From contig CAZHLG010000018.1 of assembly GCA_964533145.1 (NCBI GenBank), positions 1-15,515 of the forward strand: DNA of 15,515 bases. Direction: 5' to 3'. Below the pieces are notes generated by a model. That model did no database searches. It worked only from the letters and a program-made list of their open reading frames with translations, and was not told the origin of the DNA. Shown piece by piece: positions 6,644-13,849 of the stretch; position 1 is the first letter of the stretch; each line of letters starts with the position of its first letter. The stretch comes from CAITQP01 sp964533145. GTDB lineage: Bacteria; Patescibacteriota; Minisyncoccia; Phycocordibacterales; UBA9973. The position numbers and the translations under genes are program-made.

Positions 6644-6672
6644 TTGCAAGTATATCATATATGAGATATTAT
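6644..6672 (+). promoter_or_regulatory. Promoter of the xre-murA operon
   Basis: TTGCAA (6644-6649), a 17-bp spacer and TATTAT (6667-6672) predict a start near 6679, five bases before ATG 6684. The -35 box overlaps the -10 region of the opposing murB promoter, so the two polymerases would exclude each other. Confidence 0.6.
6649..6654 (-). promoter_or_regulatory. -10 box of murB
   Basis: On the minus strand TATACT ends ten bases before the murB ATG (6638), predicting a leader of about four bases. It shares bases with the -35 box of the murA promoter. Its own -35 region is weak (GGCACA at 6672-6677). Confidence 0.5.
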
Positions 6673-6683
6673 GTGCCGCATAT

Positions 6684-8207
6684 ATGGCTCAGACATCCAC
6701 CATAGACGACCAGGTCAAGATCGGAGCCTTCATCCGCGACCTCCGCGAAGAGCGCGGCCTGACCCAGGCCGAGCTTGCGAGCGCGCTCTCGACCAGCCAG
6801 AGCGCCGTCGCCCGCATGGAAAAAGGCGAGCAAAATCTCACGCTCGCCCAGCTCGCCAAAGTGAGCGAATTCCTCGGCCGACAGATCCTCTCCCTTCAGA
6901 AAAGCATCGATTTTGAAGTGACAGGCGGGCGTAAACTCTCAGGCAGCATCCGCACCAACTACTCGAAAAACGGCGCGATCAACATGCTCTGCGCGTCCTT
7001 GGCGAACCGCGGCACGACCATCCTGCACGGCATCCCGCGCATCGAAGAGGTCTTCCGCTACATCGAGATCATGGAATCGCTCGGCGTTTCCGTGCGCTGG
7101 ACGGCGCAGGATACGCTTGAGATCGTTCCGCCCGCGCAACTTTCGTTCCAAACGATGGACCTCGACGCCGCACGCCGCACGCGCTCCTTCACGTTCGTCG
7201 GCGCGCTCATCCACTGGTCCAAAAAATTCTCCTTCCCCCATTCGGGCGGCTGCAAAATGGGCGAGCGCACGATCGGCGCGCACAAATACGGCCTCGGCAA
7301 ATTCGGGGTCAAAATCCGCACGCTTGCGGACGAATACGAGATCTCGCACCAAAAGCTCAAGCCTGCCGAATTCGTCCTGTACGAATCGAGCGATACCGGC
7401 GCGATCTCCATGATCATCGCGGCCTCGCGCATTCCCGGACCGACGACGATCCGTCTTGCTCCGCCGAACTACCAGGTGCAGGATGTATGCTTCCTGATGG
7501 AAAAAATGGGCGTGCGCATCGACGGCATCGGGACGACGACGCTTGTCGTGCACGGAAAGGCGGACATCGACGAGACCGTCGAGCACTGGAACAGCGAAGA
7601 CCCGATCGAGAGCATGTTTTTCCTCTCGGCAGGCATCGTGACCACCTCGACGCTCACCGTGACGCGCTGCCCGATTGAATTCATGGAACTTGAAGTCGAG
7701 AAACTCCGCCACATGGGCGCCCGGATCAAAACCGGAAAGAAGTATCTCTCGAACAACGGCCGCACCAAGCTGGTCGACATAACCGTTGAGCCGTCCAAAC
7801 TCACCGCACCGCACGACAAGCTGCATGCGCAGCCGTTTCCGGGCATGCAGAACGACAATCTCCCCTTCTTCGCGACGATCGCCACGCAAGCCAAAGGTAC
7901 GACGCTCATACACGACTGGAGCTGGGAAAACCGCGCCATCTACTTCACCGAACTCAACAAGCTTGGCGCGAACGTCCGGCTTGTGGACCCGCACCGGGCC
8001 TTCATCGAGGGTCCGACCAAGCTCAAGGCGGCGCAGATCGTCTGCCCGCCAGCGCTCCGTCCGTCGGCAGTGATCCTCATCGCCATGCTTGCAGCCGAAG
8101 GCACCAGCGTGCTCCGCAACGTGTATTCGATCACCCGCGGCTATGAAGAGATCGCCGAGCGCCTCAACGCGATCGGCGCAAAAATCCGCGTCGTGCGCGG
8201 CATCTAG
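6684..8207 (+). CDS. XRE helix-turn-helix domain fused to MurA-family enolpyruvyl transferase
   Basis: A 508-aa fusion. Residues 13-70 are a Cro/CI-type DNA-binding domain (LREERGLTQAELASALSTSQ, then SAVARMEKGEQNLTL). Residues from about 76 onward are a full-length UDP-GlcNAc enolpyruvyl transferase fold of about 430 residues, the first committed step of peptidoglycan synthesis. By E. coli MurA numbering I see K22 and N23 as K95 and N96 (YSKNGA), C115 as C190 (GGCKMGER), R331 in ENRA, R371 as R459 (LRPSA) and R397 as R485 (TRGYEE). The D305 motif FPTDMQ reads FPGMQND (G387), so the general base seems lost or shifted. The frame is open back to 6123, but that part is antisense to murB; ATG 6684 fits both the domain and the promoter. 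First gene of an operon with the EEP and tsaD genes. It may be an active MurA, a sensor-regulator, or both. Confidence 0.9.
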   Translation: MAQTSTIDDQVKIGAFIRDLREERGLTQAELASALSTSQSAVARMEKGEQNLTLAQLAKVSEFLGRQILSLQKSIDFEVTGGRKLSGSIRTNYSKNGAINMLCASLANRGTTILHGIPRIEEVFRYIEIMESLGVSVRWTAQDTLEIVPPAQLSFQTMDLDAARRTRSFTFVGALIHWSKKFSFPHSGGCKMGERTIGAHKYGLGKFGVKIRTLADEYEISHQKLKPAEFVLYESSDTGAISMIIAASRIPGPTTIRLAPPNYQVQDVCFLMEKMGVRIDGIGTTTLVVHGKADIDETVEHWNSEDPIESMFFLSAGIVTTSTLTVTRCPIEFMELEVEKLRHMGARIKTGKKYLSNNGRTKLVDITVEPSKLTAPHDKLHAQPFPGMQNDNLPFFATIATQAKGTTLIHDWSWENRAIYFTELNKLGANVRLVDPHRAFIEGPTKLKAAQIVCPPALRPSAVILIAMLAAEGTSVLRNVYSITRGYEEIAERLNAIGAKIRVVRGI

Positions 8208-8210
8208 CAC

Positions 8211-8966
8211 ATGAAACTCATTTCTCTCAACATCGAGCTCGATAAGCATCTTGATCTGGTCATCCCGTTCCTCAAGAACGAGCAGTCAGACGTCGTGTGC
8301 CTGCAGGAGCTCATGGAAAAAGACGTTGCCGACATCGCGGCGGCGCTCGACTGCGCATATGTATTCCAGGCATCAAGCTACAGCAACCATCATTCGTACC
8401 CTGAGCAGATGGGCAAGCGCCAGGGAGTCGGAATCTTCGCCAAAACGATAGCGGCCCACGGCAGCGAATTCTATCTCGGTACGAAAGAGCACGCACTGCT
8501 TCCGTTCGAAGCGTACGCCGCCGTCGTGCCTGATGTGGAAAAAGAGCGCGCCATGGTCTGGGCCGACATACCGGACGAGACCGGCACGATGTTCCGCATC
8601 GCAACCGCGCATCTGCCGGTCACGCCGCGCGGGCAGAGTACCTCGACCCAGCTCGACGCCGCGGAAAAATTGCTCGCGTCCCTCGCGCCGCTCGGCGAGA
8701 TCGTCTTCTGCGGCGACATGAACGCGCCTCGGGGTAAAGAAACATTTTCGCTCCTGGCGGCCCGGTATACCGACGCAATACCGACCGAATACACGATGAG
8801 CATCGACTGCGATATCCATCGGGCAGGAGCCGCCATCCGCGCCGACAACGAACCGCTCATGGTGGACGGCCTGTTCCTGAGCCCGTCGTACGCAGCGCCT
8901 GAAGTGCGTCTTGCAAGCGGCGTGAGTGACCATATGGCCATCATAGCCGACGTGCAAAAGAAGTAG
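8211..8966 (+). CDS. Endonuclease/exonuclease/phosphatase (EEP) family protein
   Basis: A 251-aa metal-dependent phosphoesterase of the DNase I / exonuclease III / sphingomyelinase fold. The family motifs appear in order: SLNIE near residue 5 (metal and phosphate-binding Asn), LQEL near 31 (metal-binding Glu), AHLPV near 133, GDMNAPRG near 167 (Asp and Asn of the active site) and SDHMAI near 240 (catalytic His at the C-terminus). The substrate cannot be predicted: the family includes nucleases, phosphoinositide and sphingolipid phosphatases. No signal peptide is visible, so it is cytoplasmic. It begins three bases after the murA-like stop codon and ends three bases before tsaD, so the three genes form one transcript. 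No Shine-Dalgarno sequence precedes it. Confidence 0.88.
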   Translation: MKLISLNIELDKHLDLVIPFLKNEQSDVVCLQELMEKDVADIAAALDCAYVFQASSYSNHHSYPEQMGKRQGVGIFAKTIAAHGSEFYLGTKEHALLPFEAYAAVVPDVEKERAMVWADIPDETGTMFRIATAHLPVTPRGQSTSTQLDAAEKLLASLAPLGEIVFCGDMNAPRGKETFSLLAARYTDAIPTEYTMSIDCDIHRAGAAIRADNEPLMVDGLFLSPSYAAPEVRLASGVSDHMAIIADVQKK

Positions 8967-8969
8967 CAT

Positions 8970-10148
8970 ATGCGGATACTCGCCATCGAAACATCCTGCG
9001 ACGAAACGGCCATTGCCGTGCTTTCGGCACGCGGAGCAAAAAATCCGGAATTCACCATCGAGGCGCATCTCGTCGCATCGCAAATCGCCCTGCATGCCCA
9101 GTATGGCGGCGTCTTTCCCATGATGGCCAAGCGCGAGCATGCGCGCGCCATCCTGCCGCTCACGCTGGAAACGCTTGCACAGGCCGGACTCGTTGCGCGC
9201 ACGGCAAAGCCGACGCCGCTTGGCGCGACAGAGAAGAAACTGCGCCTGATGCTCGACCGCGAACCCGAACTGCTCGAGCGCTTCCTGACAGAGATCCCGA
9301 ACATCGAAAAACCGGACATCGACCGGATCGCCGTGACTGTCGGTCCCGGACTCGCCCCGGCCCTCTGGGTAGGCATCAATTTCGCCAAAGCACTCTCGCT
9401 CGTCTGGGGCATACCCGTCGTGCCGACGAACCACATGGAGGGCCATGTGCTCTCCGTCGCCGCGCCTGACGGCGCGGCGACATTCTCGCTTTCCGACGCC
9501 GCGCTCGGCCTGCCTGCGATCTCGCTGCTCGTCTCGGGCGGCCATACGGAGATAGTCCTCGCCAAGAAAATCGGCTCGTACACGCTGCTCGGCCAGACGC
9601 GCGACGATGCGGCGGGCGAGGCTTTCGACAAAGTCGCGCGCATGCTCGAACTGCCGTACCCGGGCGGTCCTGAGATTTCGCGCCTGGCAGCCGCGGCGCG
9701 CGAGCATGATCTGCCGAAGACGTTCGAACTCCCCCGTCCGATGCTGCATTCAGGCGATTACGACTTTTCGTTTTCCGGACTCAAGACAGCGGTGCTCTAC
9801 ACGCTGCGGGACCGCGCGGCGCAGCAGCTGACCGTAGACGAACAGACAAAGACGGAGATCGCCCGTGAATTCGAAGATGCCGTCTGCGACGTGCTTGTCA
9901 CAAAGACCGTCAAGGCCGCGACTGCGCATGGCGTGAAGCATATCATCGTGGGCGGCGGCGTTTCTGCGAACGGCGAGCTCCGCGCGCGCCTCGCCGCCGC
10001 CGCCCACGCTGCCGAAATCGCAGTGACGTTTCCGACCAAAGGCCTCTCGACCGACAATGCCATCATGATCGGTCTGGCTGGATACTTCGGAAAGCCGGCG
10101 CCGCTCGCTTCAAAACGGCTCATCGCCCAAGGAAACATGGCATTGTAA
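8970..10148 (+). CDS. tsaD: tRNA N6-adenosine threonylcarbamoyltransferase TsaD
   Basis: A 392-aa enzyme that transfers the threonylcarbamoyl group to A37 of ANN-decoding tRNAs, together with TsaB and TsaE, which are not in this window. Motifs: AIETSCDET (5-13), the iron-binding NHMEGH (154-159, usually NHxxxH), LLVSGGHTEIVL (about 187-198), TRDDAAGEAFDKVARML (about 210-226), YDFSFSGLK (about 264-272), GGGVSANGELR and the final STDNAIMIGLAG with its metal-binding Asp. The protein is about 45-55 residues longer than E. coli TsaD. Much of the excess is a charged insert at about residues 72-108 (between AQAGLVART and PDIDRIAVT), which includes a helix rich in Arg, Glu and Leu. Last gene of the xre-murA operon, followed by a hairpin terminator. 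Confidence 0.96.
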   Translation: MRILAIETSCDETAIAVLSARGAKNPEFTIEAHLVASQIALHAQYGGVFPMMAKREHARAILPLTLETLAQAGLVARTAKPTPLGATEKKLRLMLDREPELLERFLTEIPNIEKPDIDRIAVTVGPGLAPALWVGINFAKALSLVWGIPVVPTNHMEGHVLSVAAPDGAATFSLSDAALGLPAISLLVSGGHTEIVLAKKIGSYTLLGQTRDDAAGEAFDKVARMLELPYPGGPEISRLAAAAREHDLPKTFELPRPMLHSGDYDFSFSGLKTAVLYTLRDRAAQQLTVDEQTKTEIAREFEDAVCDVLVTKTVKAATAHGVKHIIVGGGVSANGELRARLAAAAHAAEIAVTFPTKGLSTDNAIMIGLAGYFGKPAPLASKRLIAQGNMAL

Positions 10149-10169
10149 AAGCGCCCTGACGGGCGCTTT
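10148..10169. terminator. Bidirectional terminator after tsaD and the small basic gene
   Basis: AAAGCGCCC (10148-10156) pairs with GGGCGCTTT (10161-10169), loop TGAC. It starts on the last base of the tsaD stop codon and lies 11 nt beyond the stop of the minus-strand gene ending at 10180. The U tract is weak on both strands. Confidence 0.7.
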
Positions 10170-10179
10170 GTATACGTTT

Positions 10180-10371
10180 TTACTTTGGTACGAACATATA
10201 TCCTCTCCGGGAGTATATGACTTTTTTCTGTTTTTTCTTGAATACCGGAGAAAAAGGAAGGTGTCCGCGCCTATCGCGCACAACTTCTCCTTGCTGGATA
10301 CGTTCCCGCAGCTCTCTCCAGCCGCGATCGCTCAATTCGACTTTCTCAAGAGTCTTCGTATTGTCTTTCAT
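10180..10371 (-). CDS. Small basic hypothetical protein, 63 aa
   Basis: Not recognised. The N-terminal half is a charged, likely helical segment (KTLEKVELSDRGWRELRERI). The C-terminal half is strongly basic (DRRGHL, FKKKQKKVIYSRRGY) and ends in MFVPK, which suggests nucleic-acid binding or ribosome association; that is inference from composition. A promoter TTGCAG-N16-CATAAT lies just upstream, with a predicted leader of about 10 nt, and a hairpin lies just downstream. The opposite strand is also open here (89 codons) but begins inside the terminator with TTG and lacks a promoter, so the minus-strand reading is preferred. It fills the 306-bp gap between tsaD and valS. Confidence 0.6.
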   Translation of the reverse strand: MKDNTKTLEKVELSDRGWRELRERIQQGEVVRDRRGHLPFSPVFKKKQKKVIYSRRGYMFVPK

Positions 10372-10387
10372 AGGTCCCGTTTTCTGA

Positions 10388-10415
10388 ATTATGCCACAGT
10401 GCCGCCAGACTGCAA
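10388..10415 (-). promoter_or_regulatory. Promoter of the small basic protein gene
   Basis: On the minus strand TTGCAG (10410-10415), a 16-bp spacer and CATAAT (10388-10393). The predicted start is near 10381, about 10 nt before ATG 10371. Confidence 0.5.
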
Positions 10416-10420
10416 ATCGA

Positions 10421-10448
10421 TTGAAAATAGCCTTTAAAATGCTATAGT
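10421..10448 (+). promoter_or_regulatory. Promoter of valS (leaderless)
   Basis: TTGAAA (10421-10426), a 16-bp spacer ending in TGC, and TATAGT (10443-10448) form a strong extended -10 promoter. Six bases (TTCAGG) separate the box from ATG 10455, so the mRNA should start at or next to the initiation codon. Confidence 0.7.
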
Positions 10449-10454
10449 TTCAGG

Positions 10455-12644
10455 ATGCATAACGACAACAATATTCCGGAACCGCTGCTCAAACCGTATA
10501 GCCCGAGCGGCACGGAAAGCCGCATCTACGCCGACTGGGAACAGAGCGGCCGCTTCAATCCGGATGTCTGCGTCAAAGACGGCGTCACCCGGGCCGATGC
10601 CGAACCGTTCTCCATCGTCCTGCCCCCGCCCAACGTGACCGGGACGCTCCACACCGGCCACGCCATGATGCTCGTCATCGAAGACATCATGACCCGCTAC
10701 GCCCGCATGCAGGGCAAGCGCGCGCTGTGGCTGCCGGGCACCGACCACGCCGCCATCGCCACGCAATCCAAAGTTGAGAAGATACTCGAAAAAGAAGAAG
10801 GCAAGCGCAAGACAGACCTCGGCCGCGAGGAATTTTTGAAGCGCGTCGAACAGTTCGCGCAGGAGAGCCATGACACCATCGTCAACCAGGCCCGCCGCAT
10901 GGGAGCATCGCTCGACTGGAGCCGCGAGGCATTCACGCTCGACGAGCAGCGCAATTTTGCGGTGCGCACAGCCTTCAAACGCATGTATGATGAGGGCCTG
11001 ATTTACCGCGGCCACCGCATCGTGAACTGGGATCCGAAAGGACAGACGGTGATCTCAGACGATGAGATCGTCTACGAAGAGCGCAAGGCCAAGCTCTACA
11101 CATTCAAGTACTCCAAGGACTTCCCTATCTCGATCTCCACCACCCGCCCGGAAACCAAGGTTGGCGACACTGCTGTCGCAGTGAATCCGGACGACGAGCG
11201 CTATGCGGCGTTCATCGGCAAGGAATACGATGCCGTCTTCTGCGGCGTGCCGATCCACGTGAAGATCGTCGCGGATGAAAGCGTCGAAAAGGAATTCGGT
11301 ACGGGCGCGCTCGGCGTGACTCCCGCCCACAGCCAGATCGACGCCGAGATCGCCCAGCGCCACGGTCTGCAGACCAAGCAGGTCATCAACGAATACGCCA
11401 AAATGACCGTCGGCGGCGAGCAGCTCCTCGGCAAGAAGACCTCCGAGGCGCGGGAAATCGTCGCCGAATGGCTCCGCACCGAAGGCCTGATGGAAAAGGA
11501 AGAAGAGATCACGCAGAACGTCTCCACAGCCGAGCGCACCGGCGCGATCATCGAACCGTTGCCGAAACTCCAATGGTTCATCAATGTGAATACGCCGATC
11601 GCTTCGCGCGGCGGCAAAACGCTCAAAGAGCTCATGCTTGAACCGGTGCGTGAAAAACGCGTTTCCATCCTGCCTGACCGTTTCGAAAACGTCTACTTCA
11701 ACTGGATCAACAACCTCCGCGACTGGTGCATCTCGCGCCAGATCTGGTACGGACACCGCATCCCGGTCTGGTATCGCGGTGACGAGATCTATTGCGGCAT
11801 CGAAGCGCCCGCGGGCGACGGCTGGGCTCAGGACGAAGACACGCTCGATACGTGGTTTTCTTCAGGCCTGTGGACCTTCTCCACGCTCGGCTGGCCGAAC
11901 GAAGCAGCCGACGATCTCAAAACCTATCACCCGACGACCGTGCTCGAGACCGGCCATGACATCCTTTTCTTCTGGGTCGCGCGCATGATCCTCATGTCGC
12001 AGTACCTTCTCGGGGATATTCCGTTCAAGACAGTGTACTTGCACGGTCTCGTTCGCGACGAAAAAGGCCGCAAAATGAGCAAGTCCCTCGGCAACATCGT
12101 CGACCCGCTCACGCTCATCGACAAGTACGGCACGGACGCGCTTCGCATGGCCATGATCGTCGGCGTCGGCCCCGGCAACGACTCGAATCTCGGCGACGAC
12201 AAACTCAAAGCATACTCGAAATTCGCCAACAAGCTCTGGAACATTGCGCGTTTCGTCCTTGAGAACACGGCCGGATCCGGCGGCATCGCCGCCGCAGAGG
12301 AACATACGCTCGACAGAGAAGACGCTGCAACACTCGCCGAATTCCGCGCCCTGCTCGACGAAATCACGAAAGAAATGGACGCCTACCGCTTTTATCTGGT
12401 CGCGGACAAACTCTATCACTTTGTCTGGCACACATTCGCAGATATCGTGATCGAGCGTTCCAAGAAAAAGATCGCCGAAAACGGCGAGACTGGAGCCGCA
12501 TCGGCCCGCGCCCTGCTCGCCCTGTCCCTGCCGCTCATGCTCCGCGCCTTGCATCCCTTCATGCCGTTCATAACAGAAGAACTCTGGACGCTCTCCGGCC
12601 ATGATACAATGCTCATGACAGAAGCGTGGCCATGCACAGCGTAA
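10455..12644 (+). CDS. valS: Valyl-tRNA synthetase, short form
   Basis: A 729-aa class I aminoacyl-tRNA synthetase charging tRNA-Val. It shows the HIGH-type motif in PPPNVTGTLHTGHAM (HTGH near 66-69), WLPGTDHAAIATQ, the editing (CP1) domain starting at TTRPETKVGDTAVAVNP (near 230) that removes mischarged threonine, NNLRDWCISRQIWYGHRIP before the second half of the catalytic core, and KMSKSLGN (near 540). The anticodon-binding domain runs from about 595 to the HPFMPFITEELW motif near the end. It stops soon after, so it lacks the C-terminal coiled coil that grips the tRNA in E. coli (951 aa) and Thermus (862 aa) enzymes. Short forms of this kind are plausible for reduced genomes. Its end overlaps the start of prsW by 13 bp. 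Confidence 0.95.
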   Translation: MHNDNNIPEPLLKPYSPSGTESRIYADWEQSGRFNPDVCVKDGVTRADAEPFSIVLPPPNVTGTLHTGHAMMLVIEDIMTRYARMQGKRALWLPGTDHAAIATQSKVEKILEKEEGKRKTDLGREEFLKRVEQFAQESHDTIVNQARRMGASLDWSREAFTLDEQRNFAVRTAFKRMYDEGLIYRGHRIVNWDPKGQTVISDDEIVYEERKAKLYTFKYSKDFPISISTTRPETKVGDTAVAVNPDDERYAAFIGKEYDAVFCGVPIHVKIVADESVEKEFGTGALGVTPAHSQIDAEIAQRHGLQTKQVINEYAKMTVGGEQLLGKKTSEAREIVAEWLRTEGLMEKEEEITQNVSTAERTGAIIEPLPKLQWFINVNTPIASRGGKTLKELMLEPVREKRVSILPDRFENVYFNWINNLRDWCISRQIWYGHRIPVWYRGDEIYCGIEAPAGDGWAQDEDTLDTWFSSGLWTFSTLGWPNEAADDLKTYHPTTVLETGHDILFFWVARMILMSQYLLGDIPFKTVYLHGLVRDEKGRKMSKSLGNIVDPLTLIDKYGTDALRMAMIVGVGPGNDSNLGDDKLKAYSKFANKLWNIARFVLENTAGSGGIAAAEEHTLDREDAATLAEFRALLDEITKEMDAYRFYLVADKLYHFVWHTFADIVIERSKKKIAENGETGAASARALLALSLPLMLRALHPFMPFITEELWTLSGHDTMLMTEAWPCTA

Positions 12645-13369
12645 CCCTCGCCCAAAACCCCAACGCCTTCATCATCGCCCTCATCGCAGGCACGCTGCCG
12701 GCGTTGCTTTGGCTTTTTTTCTGGCTGCGCGAGGATGGCAGCGGGCAGGCACGCGAGCCGCGCGGATTGGTCATGATCACGTTCTTCGCAGGCATGCTTT
12801 CGGTGCTGCTTGTCCTGCCTGTCCAAAAACTCATCGCAGCGACGGTCTCAGGCAGCACCACGCAAATCGTGCTCTGGGCGGCAAGCGAAGAGGTCGTGAA
12901 GTACCTCGCCTTCGCCGTCATCATGGTCCGCAATCCGTATCTCGACGAACCGGCTGACTATGCGATATATCTCATCTCCGCAGGCCTCGGCTTCGCAGCG
13001 CTCGAGAATGCGATGTATCTCTTCAACCCGCTCGCGTCATCGAATACGACGGTTTCGTTCCTGACAGGCAACATGCGCTTCCTCGGTTCGACGCTGCTCC
13101 ACGCCGTCACGACCGGACTGGTCGGCGTTTCGATGGGTCTCGCGTTCTTCCGCGGCGCATCCGTGCGTTCTTTCTTCAGAATGCTCGGCCTCGGCGCAGC
13201 AATCGCCTTGCACAGCGTCTTCAACTTTTTTATAATGCAGAAGAACGGAGAGAACTTCATCCAGGTATTCGGTTTCCTCTGGGTCGTCACTATCATCATC
13301 ATGCTTCTCTTCGAGAGGCTCAGGCGCATGGGCGCGTACGTGCAAGACGTCGCGTACCCTGTGCGCTAA
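12632..13369 (+). CDS. PrsW-family intramembrane metalloprotease
   Basis: A 245-aa protein with seven or eight predicted membrane helices. It carries the motifs of the PrsW / CPBP-like glutamic intramembrane proteases: SEEVVKYLAF (near 84-93), where paired Glu and Lys form part of the active site, GFAALENAMYLF (near 120-131), LLHAVTTGLVG (near 154-164) and ALHSVFNFF (near 191-199), supplying Glu, His and Asn ligands. Bacillus PrsW cleaves an anti-sigma factor (site-1 protease); no sigma/anti-sigma pair is visible here, so the target is unknown. The chosen start is ATG 12632; an in-frame GTG at 12626 is possible. It overlaps the end of valS and lies 9 nt before hsp20, so the three should be co-transcribed. 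Placement beside hsp20 suggests a membrane or stress-response role. Confidence 0.88.
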   Translation: MHSVTLAQNPNAFIIALIAGTLPALLWLFFWLREDGSGQAREPRGLVMITFFAGMLSVLLVLPVQKLIAATVSGSTTQIVLWAASEEVVKYLAFAVIMVRNPYLDEPADYAIYLISAGLGFAALENAMYLFNPLASSNTTVSFLTGNMRFLGSTLLHAVTTGLVGVSMGLAFFRGASVRSFFRMLGLGAAIALHSVFNFFIMQKNGENFIQVFGFLWVVTIIIMLLFERLRRMGAYVQDVAYPVR

Positions 13370-13378
13370 TCTTCGCGC

Positions 13379-13849
13379 ATGGCACAAAAAGAAAAGAAAC
13401 GCTCGTTCTTCGAACGCCTCTCCGGCACGATCCGGATGCAGGAAGACCAGCCCGAACTCGAGCGCCAGGTCCAATCGTTCGAAACGACAACCGATCCATG
13501 GGCGCCCGAAGAAGAGCCCGAGGGAGAGCTCGCCCTCGACGTCTACCAGACACCGTCCGAGATCATCGTCCAGACATTCGTCGCCGGAGTGAAGCCCGAA
13601 CATCTTGAGATCAACATCACCCGCGACATGCTCACGGTCCGCGGCAAGCGCGAAATCTCAAAGACGGTCGAGGACGACCATTACTTCAGCCGCGAACTCT
13701 ACTGGGGCGCATTCTCCCGCACGGTCTCCCTGCCCGCAGAAGTCGAACCTGACGAAGCGGAGGCCATCGAACGGCACGGCCTGCTCACGATCCGGCTCCC
13801 GAAGATCGACAAAGACAAGAAATCGAATCTCAAAGTAAAATCCGTCTAA
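13379..13849 (+). CDS. Hsp20/alpha-crystallin family small heat-shock protein
   Basis: A 156-aa ATP-independent chaperone. Residues 1-48 are a variable, acidic N-terminal arm. The alpha-crystallin domain covers about 49-145: LALDVYQTPSEIIVQTFVAG at its start, the strand LEINITRDMLTVRGKRE, the DDHYFSRELYWGAFSRTVSLP segment, and the closing AIERHGLLTIRLPK motif corresponding to the family A-x-x-x-x-G-x-L signature. The short tail ends NLKVKSV and has no clear I-x-I motif, so its oligomer may be assembled differently. Last gene of the valS-prsW-hsp20 operon. The final five codons form one arm of the terminator hairpin. No heat-shock promoter or inverted-repeat operator was found next to it. Confidence 0.93.
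   Translation: MAQKEKKRSFFERLSGTIRMQEDQPELERQVQSFETTTDPWAPEEEPEGELALDVYQTPSEIIVQTFVAGVKPEHLEINITRDMLTVRGKREISKTVEDDHYFSRELYWGAFSRTVSLPAEVEPDEAEAIERHGLLTIRLPKIDKDKKSNLKVKSV

Larger units (their letters stand above)
6636..6686. promoter_or_regulatory. Three spaced CATAT(AT)G palindromes in the murB/murA control region
   Basis: CATATG (6636-6641) overlaps the murB start codon, CATATATG (6656-6663, within the 10-bp palindrome TCATATATGA) lies at the centre, and CATATATG (6679-6686) overlaps the murA start codon. Centre-to-centre distances are 21 and 23 bp, about two helical turns each. This is a candidate operator set, possibly bound by the XRE domain of the adjacent MurA fusion. The sequence repeats are seen; the regulator assignment is inference. 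Confidence 0.4.

Noticed and set aside
6123..6683. Upstream extension of the xre-murA reading frame (187 extra codons)
   Set aside because: It is antisense to well-conserved murB, the extra sequence has no domain character, and ATG 6684 lies just after a good promoter and directly before the HTH domain.
6939..8249. 436-codon minus-strand frame opposite murA
   Set aside because: Shadow of the GC-rich codon bias of murA; composition is Arg/Asp/Glu/His-rich without any motif, and murA is certain.
8373..9749. 458-codon minus-strand frame opposite the EEP gene and tsaD
   Set aside because: It spans two confidently identified plus-strand genes and has a shadow-type composition.
10168..10437. 89-codon plus-strand frame between tsaD and valS
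   Set aside because: Starts with TTG inside the terminator hairpin, lacks a promoter and overlaps the better supported minus-strand gene.
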